From Parietichytrium sp. I65-24A (Eukaryota > Sar > Bigyra > Thraustochytrida > Thraustochytriidae), in contig BLSF01000157.1 in assembly GCA_012862575.1 (NCBI GenBank), positions 1-20,697 of the forward strand: DNA of 20,697 nucleotides, in the 5' to 3' direction. Positions within the stretch are counted from its first letter, which is position 1; each line of letters begins with the position of its first letter. The notes beneath the pieces were generated by a model. That model searched no databases and was not told the DNA's origin. It worked only from the letters and a program-made list of their open reading frames with translations. The position numbers were made by a program, and so were the translations under genes. Positions 1 to 7,811 of this stretch are shown piece after piece.

Positions 1-1
1 C

Positions 2-808
2 GGTCCGGGATCCTTTTTCGATCAATACGCCCCCAAATTCCCATCCATGCTCCTTGCCCCAGGCGCTAGGTATGAGTCGTTCATGCAAAAAGTGCGATTT
101 GACCCGGCGGTGTCGAGAGACATGCAGGATCTGCCGACAGTTGATGACGAAAAGTATTACGAGTCGCTGGATGTGAAAAACAAGGCCCATCTCATGGTGC
201 GCACCACGGCGTCTGCGGAAACGGTGTACCGGGACGTCCGCGGGAGGAAATTCCCTTTTGGATTGCGCATTCTCATCTTGAACGCCGTCGAGATTGCATC
301 GCTCTTTGATGTTTCCCCGCAAGACAACAAACCAATCGCAAGAACAGATGCAGCTGACGAAATTAAGCGCATCACCGGGATGCTCGGAAAGATCGGTGAA
401 GGCTTTGTGCAGGGTGGAAATCAAACTCCGATCAAGCGATACCCACCCATTGCTGCTTTGGTGATTCATCTGGAGAAAGTAGACGAAGAGAAGCAGGACT
501 ATGTGAGTCAATTCATTTCAGAGTGCTTTTCCATCACCGAGGTGAGGGAAATGAGCGTGTTTGATGTGGATGAACTTGTAAAGCGTCGCGTGGAAGTGGA
601 GGGAGATCATAAAAAGCGGCGTGCCTTTGACGGAAACTTTCAAGAGCTTTGGGAGAGTGTGGCAACTGATGCGGCCAATAGTCTCGAATGGCTGTTTACA
701 GTCGTTTCCAAGCACGAGTTTAATGCGCATAAGTTTGCTGTGGAGCCGAAGCCTGGTGTGCTTGGGAAGATGAGGAAGTCTATTATGCAACAAGTAATGG
801 GTAGTTAG
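2..808 (+). CDS. hypothetical protein, 5' end beyond window
   Basis: The reading frame is open from base 2 with no upstream stop. The first in-frame ATG is at 47, but the codons before it read as ordinary protein (GSFFDQYAPKFPS), so the gene probably starts outside the window. From 47 it encodes 253 residues. The protein is soluble and mixed-charge, with no signal peptide or membrane segment and no motif that I recognise. Acidic stretches alternate with a basic KKRR cluster near residue 196, and the C-terminus (GKMRKSIMQQ) is basic. The TAG stop at 806-808 is followed in the same frame by 32 more sense codons. The start is uncertain; that the frame is coding is fairly sure from its length and composition. 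Confidence 0.75.
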   Translation, partial: GPGSFFDQYAPKFPSMLLAPGARYESFMQKVRFDPAVSRDMQDLPTVDDEKYYESLDVKNKAHLMVRTTASAETVYRDVRGRKFPFGLRILILNAVEIASLFDVSPQDNKPIARTDAADEIKRITGMLGKIGEGFVQGGNQTPIKRYPPIAALVIHLEKVDEEKQDYVSQFISECFSITEVREMSVFDVDELVKRRVEVEGDHKKRRAFDGNFQELWESVATDAANSLEWLFTVVSKHEFNAHKFAVEPKPGVLGKMRKSIMQQVMGS

Positions 809-811
809 GTT

Positions 812-904
812 ATGAATTCTAAAAACAAAGAACCGGATGATAGCAGGAAAGTTGGCGACAATGTTGATTTCAAGTTGATTGTGGGCAATCAAGAAGTGAA
901 ATGA
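812..904 (+). CDS. possible 30-residue ORF or readthrough extension
   Basis: An ATG three bases after the preceding TAG opens a 30-codon frame ending in TGA. It is in the same frame as the upstream gene, so it is either a separate hydrophilic micro-ORF (MNSKNKEPDDSRKVG...) or the remnant or readthrough tail of a once longer protein. No promoter is visible between the two. It has no recognisable motif, and chance is a real alternative. Confidence 0.25.
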   Translation: MNSKNKEPDDSRKVGDNVDFKLIVGNQEVK

Positions 905-971
905 ACAGTGTCGCCAAACTAACACTACTTGGACGCACAGAAAAAAACAAAAAGTGCTTTTTTCAGTGAAG

Positions 972-1065
972 GAACAAAGTTTGCTTCATCGAGACACTAA
1001 TGAATGTTCCTTGATTCGAATGAACCTAGTGAACAAAGAAGCTTCATGAACAAAGTTTGCTTCAT
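972..1065 (+). repeat. short direct repeats GAACAAAG..GCTTCAT
   Basis: The 18-mer GAACAAAGTTTGCTTCAT occurs at 972-989 and exactly again at 1048-1065. A shorter variant, GAACAAAGAAGCTTCAT, sits at 1031-1047, directly abutting the last copy. They occupy the roughly 200-base gap between 904 and 1111, which otherwise holds no gene that I can support. Confidence 0.7.
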
Positions 1066-1111
1066 TTGTTTCAAACAAACCCTGTGCGCGTGCGACACCA
1101 AGTGAGGACGG

Positions 1112-1387
1112 ATGGAGATGACAAGGGAGAAGGAGAGGCAGGCAAACAGCGCGTCAATAGAGCTTGTGGCACAAATGGAGGCGGTGACCCACGACGAGCG
1201 TGCAGCCATCGCGTTACATCGAGCTATCTGCTGCACACAGCGTAGAGTACCAGCAGCAGCAGCACCAGTTGTGGTAGAACAGGCCATCCAAGCCGCCATG
1301 GACGAACGCAACAAGACGCCATTACTGAGGATGCTCCTACAAATCATTGAGGAAGAGTGCTTCAAGTCGCTCTCAGTTCGGGGATGA
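1112..1387 (+). CDS. small hypothetical protein, 91 aa
   Basis: ATG at 1112 (a second at 1118) opens a 91-residue frame. The protein is alpha-helical in character: a charged N-terminal third, an Ala-rich centre (VPAAAAPVVVEQAIQAAMDE) and an amphipathic C-terminal helix with LLRMLLQIIEEEC. There is no signal peptide or TM segment. A reverse-strand frame covers the same bases but has poor composition and would overlap the next gene. No clear TATA box precedes this gene, whereas one lies between its stop and the following gene. Function unknown; coding status is likely but not certain because of the small size. Confidence 0.5.
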   Translation: MEMTREKERQANSASIELVAQMEAVTHDERAAIALHRAICCTQRRVPAAAAPVVVEQAIQAAMDERNKTPLLRMLLQIIEEECFKSLSVRG

Positions 1388-1393
1388 GCCTGG

Positions 1394-1404
1394 ATATATA
1401 TATA
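1394..1404 (+). promoter_or_regulatory. TATA-type promoter box
   Basis: ATATATATATA lies about 45 bases before the ATG at 1445. The spacing and sequence match boxes seen before several other genes in the window (5055, 7755, 13028, 19306). Confidence 0.5.
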
Positions 1405-1444
1405 CAGGTGGAAGAAAATAGAGTTTTTAGAAAAAAAAGTAGCC

Positions 1445-2221
1445 ATGCACAAACTCGTCTGCCGACCAAGAAATAACCCATCCCGAGGAAGAAAAGAAGA
1501 ACGGAGATGTATCCAAGTGTCGGATCTAGAGGCTTGGAAAGAACAGCTTAGAGCGCGGTTCGGAATTATTCGAAACAAAGTAGTAAAACGAAAAAAGATA
1601 GATTTTGAGAATATGGTTGGTGTCAAGTTGGAAGTTATGATTGCACCATACGCATTCACGTTCGCTAGTCAGCATGAAGGCAATCTCTTTGCCTTTCATG
1701 CGTTCCTTGAAAAAAATATTGATAACCCGCCGGCAGCGATTACGACTTGTCTGGTTGTCTTGTACGTGCTTGGAAAACACCTCACCTTTGAGTTAGAAGA
1801 TGATTTGTTTCATGGTCCAGGTGATCTTGCTCTCAATGCGCGCAACATGCAGTCAGTCTGTCACGGATTTATTTTAGTTTTCAAGAGAATTCTTCAGTCT
1901 CACGATATCTACAAATTCAAAAAACCTCGTGCCAAACATACATTGGAGTCATTAGCTAACAACGAGGAAAATGATACATCGCTTGAAAGTTGTTTGCGAC
2001 TTTGTAACAAGCACATTTTTACTGCGGACAATCTAGGCAGTACGTTAATTCCGTCAACATGGAATATTGAGGAGCGAATCGTAGAAAGGAGTAGGAAGAA
2101 GAAGGAGAGCAAGCATGCCAAGGCGTTGAAACAACTCTTGAATCAAGAGGACTTTGATGGCTATGGTAAAGCACCCGCGGAAGAAGAACAAGACGACGAT
2201 GAAGAATCTATAAGAAGTTAA
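1445..2221 (+). CDS. hypothetical protein, 258 aa
   Basis: The protein has a basic N-terminus (CRPRNNPSRGRKEERR), a mixed helical core (residues about 30-190) and an Arg/Lys-rich stretch (ERIVERSRKKKESKHAKALK) followed by a very acidic tail (AEEEQDDDEE). I recognise no family. A basic N-terminus with an acidic tail would fit nucleic-acid or chromatin contact, but nothing shows that directly. A TATA box lies 45 bases upstream. The stop codon overlaps an AATAAA sequence (2221-2226) that could act as a polyadenylation signal. The next gene is convergent, with only 22 bases between stops. The ATG at 1445 is the first in frame downstream of the TATA box. Confidence 0.75.
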   Translation: MHKLVCRPRNNPSRGRKEERRCIQVSDLEAWKEQLRARFGIIRNKVVKRKKIDFENMVGVKLEVMIAPYAFTFASQHEGNLFAFHAFLEKNIDNPPAAITTCLVVLYVLGKHLTFELEDDLFHGPGDLALNARNMQSVCHGFILVFKRILQSHDIYKFKKPRAKHTLESLANNEENDTSLESCLRLCNKHIFTADNLGSTLIPSTWNIEERIVERSRKKKESKHAKALKQLLNQEDFDGYGKAPAEEEQDDDEESIRS

Positions 2222-2243
2222 ATAAAAATATCATGTCATCAAA

Positions 2244-2807
2244 TTATTCTAATTGCTTGTGGATGCAGATGATGTCGCTTGGGTAGGAGATTTGCGACTC
2301 GGACGGAGCGGGTGCGGCGGAATCAATGCTCTGAAATTCTTCTAGTACGTTGAAATCAGCGACTTGATCAGCGGTAATACCAGCGGAGATATTACATGCA
2401 TGGACAGCACAGAAATTGGTCGAGTCGGAATAGGTGACGCCAAAACAGTCGGGGCGGTTGTAGCATTCGATGGTACAATCTAGGAGCGATGTGATCTCGA
2501 CATTGTCCACAACGAAAAACTGCACGATCTGACTCGAAGAACTACTACTACTACTACTATCCGCACAAAATCCATTGTTGGTCATGAGCATGTTGAAATA
2601 GTACGACCCATCAGCCACCGTGGTGTAATCGCGACAAGCGATCCAGGAGTCTGCTGTCGTCGGTGCAGTGCTGGTTGAAATCGTCGGTGCCAGCGTCGTG
2701 GTTGGAAAACTAGTTGGTGTACTGGTGTTTCGCACGCCGCCTTTCTTGGCAAGCGCGATGCCAGCAAAAAGTGCAAAGAGCATGAGCATATTATTTGAGG
2801 TCATCAT
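2244..2807 (-). CDS. secreted PAN/Apple-like protein
   Basis: 187 residues starting with a clear signal peptide (MMTSNNMLMLFALFAGIALA), then a Ser/Thr/Pro linker (TPTSFPTTTLAPTISTSTAPTT, quoted from about residues 29-50) and a Cys-containing domain. The segment CTIECYNRPDCFGVTY followed by a Cys in NFCAVH has the C-x3-C-x5-CFG-x-x-Y spacing typical of PAN/Apple domains, which bind carbohydrate or protein outside cells. A run of nine Ser residues comes from an ACT-type triplet repeat in the DNA. The protein is probably glycosylated and secreted or displayed. The start is the first of two adjacent ATGs, about 40 bases after a TATA box. It is the first of three consecutive reverse-strand genes. 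Domain assignment is by motif only. Confidence 0.75.
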   Translation of the reverse strand: MMTSNNMLMLFALFAGIALAKKGGVRNTSTPTSFPTTTLAPTISTSTAPTTADSWIACRDYTTVADGSYYFNMLMTNNGFCADSSSSSSSSSQIVQFFVVDNVEITSLLDCTIECYNRPDCFGVTYSDSTNFCAVHACNISAGITADQVADFNVLEEFQSIDSAAPAPSESQISYPSDIICIHKQLE

Positions 2808-2845
2808 TGTTTTTTTGTGGTTTTGGTGTTGATGGAATTATACAA

Positions 2846-2855
2846 GTATATATTA
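2846..2855 (-). promoter_or_regulatory. TATA-type box for the PAN-like gene
   Basis: AATATATAC on the reverse strand lies about 40 bases before the ATG at 2807. It overlaps the stop codon region of the upstream reverse-strand gene, showing how tightly the genes are packed. Confidence 0.4.
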
Positions 2856-4217
2856 TTGGTATTGGATGTTTTCCATTGTTTCGCCGTAATTGAATTTCAG
2901 ATTCTGGTAACTCTGGATGCAGGATGTAATGATCGACGCCACAATCTCATGACCATACTCTTCATCACCCAGGATGAAAACTTGTGTAAACCGCGCAATG
3001 TCGATCCCTACATTCTTTTCCAGATAGAAAACTAGAAGCGTGCGGAGGTCTTCCTTCTTATGTGCGGGAGGATCGGATACATGACGTTTGTCGTTAAAGT
3101 CTTGCAATATATTTACACACACTGTGCTGATTAGTTCCGTGATGGTGCGAACATGCTTGCTCCTACTAATACGAAACTTCTTAACGAACTGTGCTTTGAA
3201 TTCATCACTGGTGTTTCGAGTCATCGCATCCACTACTTGTTGTGATGGAATGTATTCAGCGTGGTCCTGGAAAATGTCCATGTATAGCTTCGGGCACGTA
3301 TTGACATTGGTAATCCGGTTGAGATAACGCAACATTCCTTCATAAAATTCCTTGTCAAGTACGTGACAGTAGTGGCGTTCAGGTGGAATAGTCTCATTCA
3401 CAAGGATAACACGCTCTTTATGTAATTGGAGCATATCTTTTATCGTCAAGAACAGTTGATGTACGGCACATTCCCACAAAAGATTCATCAAGGTTATCTT
3501 CTCAGTCTCCGTCTTGATCTTACGAAAACAGTTTCGAGCGACATAGTTGGACAAATCGATGAAAGGCACAAGGTTCCACACAGAATATTCTGATCCTTCG
3601 TTGATGAAGAACAATGAGTGTATGCTCCGATGTTCGATAGGTTTCCCACCAAAGCTATTTTTTTTTCTTTCGTCCGAGTAAAGCCAATTACTGCACATGA
3701 ACAAAACAATCTCCCGATGCTTGTTTTTCTTCTTTGATGATGATGAAAGCTTGAAATTACCCTGATAGCAACATGCTGTCAAGATGACGACCAGAATGGG
3801 GAAATAGCTTAACATGTCATTGAGGAGCTCTTTCTCGATATATTCTTTATTGAACAATTGTTTCACGAACGTCTCCTTCTGAAACGAGAGGAACAAGACC
3901 CAATTGATTTTGTTTGCATTCGTCGTCACATCATCAAAGTGGTCTTTGAAACCCGCATCAAAAAGCTGTTTATGGTACTTGTTCATAAACTCTAAAATGA
4001 CTGCTATCGATTCTTTCGTTTCGTTTTGCGTCATGAAGCGATTATAGGCCGAAATATCATTGTTTTTAAACCACGGCGCCTCAGAAATGTTGACGTGTGG
4101 AAACAACTTGGTTTCAACAAAGATGCGAGGATGATCGACAAGTGGAGGATCAAATAGGTCTGGTTCAATGGTCTCATACCTTCTAATATTCTCACGTAAC
4201 AGATCGGGAACTGACAT
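2853..4217 (-). CDS. hypothetical protein, 454 aa
   Basis: A long frame with no signal peptide. It is rich in aromatic and charged residues, with a moderately hydrophobic stretch (DMLSYFPILVVILTACC, about residues 134-150) that could be a buried helix or a single membrane segment. A Ser/Lys run (SSSSKKKNKHR) follows it. I recognise no catalytic motif or family. The ATG at 4217 is about 45 bases after a TATA box. The stop codon overlaps the TATA region of the next reverse-strand gene. Composition and length leave little doubt that it is coding. A structural-fold search would be the only route to a function. Confidence 0.8.
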   Translation of the reverse strand: MSVPDLLRENIRRYETIEPDLFDPPLVDHPRIFVETKLFPHVNISEAPWFKNNDISAYNRFMTQNETKESIAVILEFMNKYHKQLFDAGFKDHFDDVTTNANKINWVLFLSFQKETFVKQLFNKEYIEKELLNDMLSYFPILVVILTACCYQGNFKLSSSSKKKNKHREIVLFMCSNWLYSDERKKNSFGGKPIEHRSIHSLFFINEGSEYSVWNLVPFIDLSNYVARNCFRKIKTETEKITLMNLLWECAVHQLFLTIKDMLQLHKERVILVNETIPPERHYCHVLDKEFYEGMLRYLNRITNVNTCPKLYMDIFQDHAEYIPSQQVVDAMTRNTSDEFKAQFVKKFRISRSKHVRTITELISTVCVNILQDFNDKRHVSDPPAHKKEDLRTLLVFYLEKNVGIDIARFTQVFILGDEEYGHEIVASIITSCIQSYQNLKFNYGETMENIQYQ

Positions 4218-4258
4218 ATTTTTATTTTTTTTTTAAGAAAGAAAACACTAACCCCTTG

Positions 4259-4266
4259 CATATATT
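4259..4266 (-). promoter_or_regulatory. TATA-type box
   Basis: AATATATG on the reverse strand lies about 45 bases before the ATG at 4217 and abuts the stop of the upstream gene. It matches the other TATA boxes of the window in spacing. Confidence 0.4.
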
Positions 4267-4985
4267 CAAGTTTGCAACAAAGCGATGCCAACAAGCGCGT
4301 TGGTTAAAAAACACCATGAGAGGAGATTCAGGGGAGTTGAAGGAGAAGAAGAAGTGGAACTATGTGTCGGTGCATTCGTCTCCGTCTCCGTCTCCGTCGT
4401 GCTAGTAGTTGGGGTGGCGGTCCTAGTCGGTGAAACTGTACTGGTCGGTGAATTGGTTGTCGGGGAAACTGTCGGTGAACTTGTCGTTGGAGACGCGGTC
4501 GGTGCAATCTCCAACACTTTTTGATCGGGGCATTCATCACCCATGACGGAAAGATAGGCGTTAAAGGTCTTGTTGGATTGGAATTCCGTGGATGCACATG
4601 CTTGGCTGTTTTCATTCGAGCATGACAGGAACGATGCGTAAACCTCGGCCAACTCTTCGCATGGCAATTCGTAAAAGAGATTGGCGAATTGGGTGTTGCA
4701 TGGCTCACAAGAGATTTCATACGAACTGAGTGGTTCTCCGGCACAATCAATGCTGTCCTTGTCCATCTCACATTCGCTCGTATCCACGAATTCGCTCATC
4801 AGATACAGATCAGCACAGATGACTGTGCTGTAGTTTTCATCACAATTGAGCGACTCGAAGCATAGATTCATCACTGTCGCGTAGTTTGCAAACATCTGGC
4901 AATCATCCGTGACGGTGGTGGAGCCCAATAGGCCGGCGTACGAAGTGGCAAAGCATTCCGAGACGGTATCGACGGTGCAGGTCAT
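4266..4985 (-). CDS. Cys-rich protein with Ser/Thr/Pro stalk and hydrophobic tail
   Basis: 239 residues in three parts: a Cys-rich domain (about 1-150), a mucin-like Ser/Thr/Pro stalk with repeated SPT and ETET units (about 160-215), and a hydrophobic C-terminus (LLSWCFLTNALVGIALL). The tail could be a GPI-attachment signal or a tail anchor. The Cys domain is homologous to the protein at 11008-11619: both begin TC-x6-CF-x-T and share GxPLSxY...SCEPC. No N-terminal signal peptide is visible, and an in-frame stop lies six codons before the ATG. That is odd for a disulphide-rich stalked protein; a short upstream exon or an unconventional route is possible. The stalk is encoded by low-complexity DNA prone to length change. 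Confidence 0.75.
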   Translation of the reverse strand: MTCTVDTVSECFATSYAGLLGSTTVTDDCQMFANYATVMNLCFESLNCDENYSTVICADLYLMSEFVDTSECEMDKDSIDCAGEPLSSYEISCEPCNTQFANLFYELPCEELAEVYASFLSCSNENSQACASTEFQSNKTFNAYLSVMGDECPDQKVLEIAPTASPTTSSPTVSPTTNSPTSTVSPTRTATPTTSTTETETETNAPTHSSTSSSPSTPLNLLSWCFLTNALVGIALLQT

Positions 4986-5054
4986 GATGTTTGCCTCTTT
5001 CTAAATGATTGTTTGGTAACGGTATATATAATATGTATTTTGATTTTTTCAAGG

Positions 5055-5066
5055 TACATATATATG
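5055..5066 (+). promoter_or_regulatory. TATA-type promoter box
   Basis: TACATATATATG lies about 50 bases before the ATG pair at 5115/5118 and supports that start over an upstream TTG in the same frame. Confidence 0.5.
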
Positions 5067-5114
5067 TTGTTGTTTACTTTGAACAACCAAACCCGCAATA
5101 GCATAATAACAAAG

Positions 5115-6914
5115 ATGATGAATCGACGAATTTCCATTCTTGTTGTAGCAGCAGCAGCTTCAGTTATTGGAGCAACGAACGTATGTGACACGAGCAATTT
5201 CGGTGAGACCACGACGGTGTACGAGTACGGGAGCAGTGATTATTTCAGTCTTGCTTATGCACAGTTTGCTGAACCACTCAAAGCATGTCAAAATGAAACC
5301 GGCGGGATCTGTCAAGCATCCGGGATGAACGAGAATGTCTTTCGGCAGTCATTCATTGTCGTCCCCAAAACCATCCAAGACCTCCAAACAATTCTTGCAA
5401 CTTCAAGCACTTGTGACTATGGCGTCGCGATCAAGAGTGGTGGCCATCAGTACATTGGCATGTCTTCAGGTGGTGAGGGAAATGTGCAGATCAACATGAA
5501 GGAGTTCAATCAAATGTATTTCCCAGATCCAATCAATTCTCCCAACAAGTTGATAGTTGGTGTAGGGAACCGCCTCGAGGATTTACTAAAGATGCTCGAT
5601 GGAACTTCGATGTTTCTCCCTACTGGAATGTGCAAAAGCGTCGGCGTAGGAGGTCACTTTCAGACAAGTGCGACTGGATTTTTGTCATATCAGTACGGAT
5701 CTGGCATGAATTATATCATCCGATTTACGATCGTGACAACGGATGGATTGGTGAGGAATGTGACACGTGACAGTGACGCTGAACTTTTCACTTATGCGAC
5801 TGGTACATTGGCCGGAAACTTTGGTGTCATCACAGAGTACGAGTTCGAATTGCCAGTTGATGAAAATAGTCGCGCTTCTGCGGTAAAGTATTATTTGAAG
5901 GCCAATGATGATTGGACCCCAGAATTCATTGCGAATATTGTTTCACATGCCCCACTGGAGGATGTTTCAATGTTTATCCTACTAGGGAACAATTATGTCA
6001 CCAAGACTGTCTTTGGCGTCGAACGAGTTGCGTCCGTCTTCATATTTTCCACGTATCATAACGATATTGTGGATGAGTTTCATCAATATGTTGACAATCA
6101 GGTCGCTTTGCATGGTGGGCAACTTTATCCAAAAATATCCGCTGCAAATGACACGATACACTTTATCTTTTCAAATTTTGTCACTACTGATTGGGGAAAG
6201 GAAGAATTCTACAATCAGCCGTATGCGGTTTCAACGAGAGTAATGAACGTTGATGTTAGTAATGACGTGGGACTCCAAACTACCATCAGTGATTTCCTTC
6301 TTGATCCGGGCTCGTACAGCGGCGAGATGCAATGGACGGTGACAGATTTGTTCTCTCGTAGAAAGAGCTCGGACAACGACTTTTGTCATGGAATTCAATG
6401 TAATGTATACCTCGACATCTTTTCATACGGTGACTCTGTGAACCAGAGCTACGAGACTTCAACGCGACTCATGAACAACTTGATTGAGACACTCGAAATC
6501 GACGAAGACCAGTATCGCATCCCAACTATCTCACAGGGACTCGAATTTAACGTGGAAACTGACTGGATGTACATGTTTACTGAAGAAGAGTATAGCCACA
6601 TGGTTGCTTTGAAGAATCGGCTTGATCCAAATGGTCGTTTCAGTATTCACAAACAAAATTCATTTCCAATGCGAGTGTTGCCTGAATGTAAATCTGCCGA
6701 CAATGATCAAGAATGTAAACGTCTCAATAAGCGCTATACTGCAATTCTTGGGCGAGACAAAGATGATGGATGTATCTGGGTGAAGCGTGATAAGCTCTGT
6801 CAGCGGCGCAAGAGACTCGGTGCGTGCAGTGCATTGAAACGCAAAAAGCTCTGCAATGCCTTTTCGACATGCAATTGGTCCAAAAAAGAAAAGTTATGTC
6901 AAAGAGTCGAATAA
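5115..6914 (+). CDS. secreted berberine-bridge-type FAD-linked oxidase
   Basis: 599 residues from the ATG at 5115. A signal peptide (RRISILVVAAAASVIGA) leads into an FAD-binding-4 domain. The BBE-family pair for bicovalent flavin is present: His111 in SGGHQY and Cys173 in GMCKSVGVGGH. They are 62 residues apart, the same spacing as His104 and Cys166 of plant berberine bridge enzyme. The BBE C-terminal motif is seen as LDPNGRFSIHKQNS. Family members oxidise carbohydrates or alkaloids and reduce O2 to H2O2; the substrate here is unknown. Residues about 517-599 form an extra Lys/Arg- and Cys-rich extension with two similar CxW..K.KLCQ units, not usual in the family. The protein is probably exported, or displayed on virions or the infected cell. 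The TATA box upstream fits the chosen start. The family call is strong. Confidence 0.92.
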   Translation: MMNRRISILVVAAAASVIGATNVCDTSNFGETTTVYEYGSSDYFSLAYAQFAEPLKACQNETGGICQASGMNENVFRQSFIVVPKTIQDLQTILATSSTCDYGVAIKSGGHQYIGMSSGGEGNVQINMKEFNQMYFPDPINSPNKLIVGVGNRLEDLLKMLDGTSMFLPTGMCKSVGVGGHFQTSATGFLSYQYGSGMNYIIRFTIVTTDGLVRNVTRDSDAELFTYATGTLAGNFGVITEYEFELPVDENSRASAVKYYLKANDDWTPEFIANIVSHAPLEDVSMFILLGNNYVTKTVFGVERVASVFIFSTYHNDIVDEFHQYVDNQVALHGGQLYPKISAANDTIHFIFSNFVTTDWGKEEFYNQPYAVSTRVMNVDVSNDVGLQTTISDFLLDPGSYSGEMQWTVTDLFSRRKSSDNDFCHGIQCNVYLDIFSYGDSVNQSYETSTRLMNNLIETLEIDEDQYRIPTISQGLEFNVETDWMYMFTEEEYSHMVALKNRLDPNGRFSIHKQNSFPMRVLPECKSADNDQECKRLNKRYTAILGRDKDDGCIWVKRDKLCQRRKRLGACSALKRKKLCNAFSTCNWSKKEKLCQRVE

Positions 6915-6921
6915 AATCAAA

Positions 6922-7719
6922 TTATACAGATAACATAAACACATCTTGATGTCTTTTTCGTCGTCGTTCTTCTTCTTCTTCAGCTTGTCGTTTTGCTTTT
7001 TCTTCCATCACAGCCATTTGTTGCTGTCTTCGCTCCATCTCATCCAAAACTTGTTGTGCCATGATCCCAATGACCCGCCCCGCCTCATTGTGCGGATCAT
7101 AAGCAGAAACCATGTCTTCCAACATCTCTTGATCAAATGACAAATAATGGTAGCGATCATGCAGCGTTGAATTGTGAGCGAACCGGCAATTCGAGTAGTT
7201 CATCTTGGCACATTTCCAGCATTTCTTCACGCAAATCTCGAAGTTGTACATTTCAAGGATACTTGCGGAGAGTTGTGCACGATTCATCTGCATGCGTACC
7301 TCAATACCTTCATCATCAAAATGACGACGAATACAATTGTAAAGATGAAATCGTTTCTTGGATGGATCATATGCCAAATTCGACGCAAGACGAATGTTGA
7401 GCAAGTAGACACCTTTGCGATTGTGTAGCCGATCCAGTTCGCGCATAAGCTGGCGATAGGCGACTGTAATGCTTGGTAGTGTCCATGGATAATAGTACAA
7501 CAGTTTACGACCAATGATCCATGGTGACGGCGACGACGACACCGACTTGGACTCACTCTTAGGGCGAGGAGGTAATGGCGGTGGTGTCGCGATATTTCTC
7601 TGTCCCATAGAAACAATATGGGACGCGGATAAGGTATTTGCTTCTTTTTGGAGACTAGCAAGAAATCCTACTTGTGGTGTTAGGATTGGAGGCGGGGGCG
7701 GGAGTTCTTTTTCAAGCAT
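6922..7719 (-). CDS. CCCH-like, coiled-coil protein
   Basis: 265 residues from the ATG at 7719. The frame runs further upstream, but that part contains the TATA box. The N-terminus is Pro-rich (PPPPP and PPPLPPRPK). A central domain ends in C163-x3-C167-x2-C170-x7-C178-x3-H182, where NCRFAH resembles the last half of a CCCH zinc finger; CCCH proteins usually bind RNA. The last 40 residues are a charged Glu/Arg/Gln coiled coil. It is convergent with the oxidase gene, with seven bases between stops, and divergent from the dNMP kinase over a shared TATA box. The zinc-finger call is tentative because the spacing is not canonical. Confidence 0.75.
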   Translation of the reverse strand: MLEKELPPPPPILTPQVGFLASLQKEANTLSASHIVSMGQRNIATPPPLPPRPKSESKSVSSSPSPWIIGRKLLYYYPWTLPSITVAYRQLMRELDRLHNRKGVYLLNIRLASNLAYDPSKKRFHLYNCIRRHFDDEGIEVRMQMNRAQLSASILEMYNFEICVKKCWKCAKMNYSNCRFAHNSTLHDRYHYLSFDQEMLEDMVSAYDPHNEAGRVIGIMAQQVLDEMERRQQQMAVMEEKAKRQAEEEEERRRKRHQDVFMLSV

Positions 7720-7750
7720 CAGAGTTCGGAGGTGTGATGTGAGAGAGAAA

Positions 7751-7768
7751 CTTTGAATATATATACAC
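7751..7768. promoter_or_regulatory. shared divergent TATA box
   Basis: CTTTGAATATATATACAC sits between the divergent genes starting at 7719 (reverse) and 7812 (forward), about 40 and 50 bases from their ATGs. Its first 16 bases are identical to 19306-19321, in front of the Atg8-like gene. The box is nearly palindromic and could serve both directions. Confidence 0.55.
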
Positions 7769-7811
7769 AGGTTACTAAAAACAATTGGACAAACAGACAT
7801 CGAAGTGAAAA

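Noticed and set aside
997-1659. A 220-residue reverse-strand frame
   Set aside because: It overlaps two forward genes and has shadow-type composition. The TATA box at 1394-1404 and the forward gene from 1445 explain the region better.
5013-5114. An upstream extension of the oxidase with a hydrophobic start
   Set aside because: It begins at TTG and contains two TATA-like stretches. The ATG at 5115 starts a standard signal peptide at the usual distance from the box.
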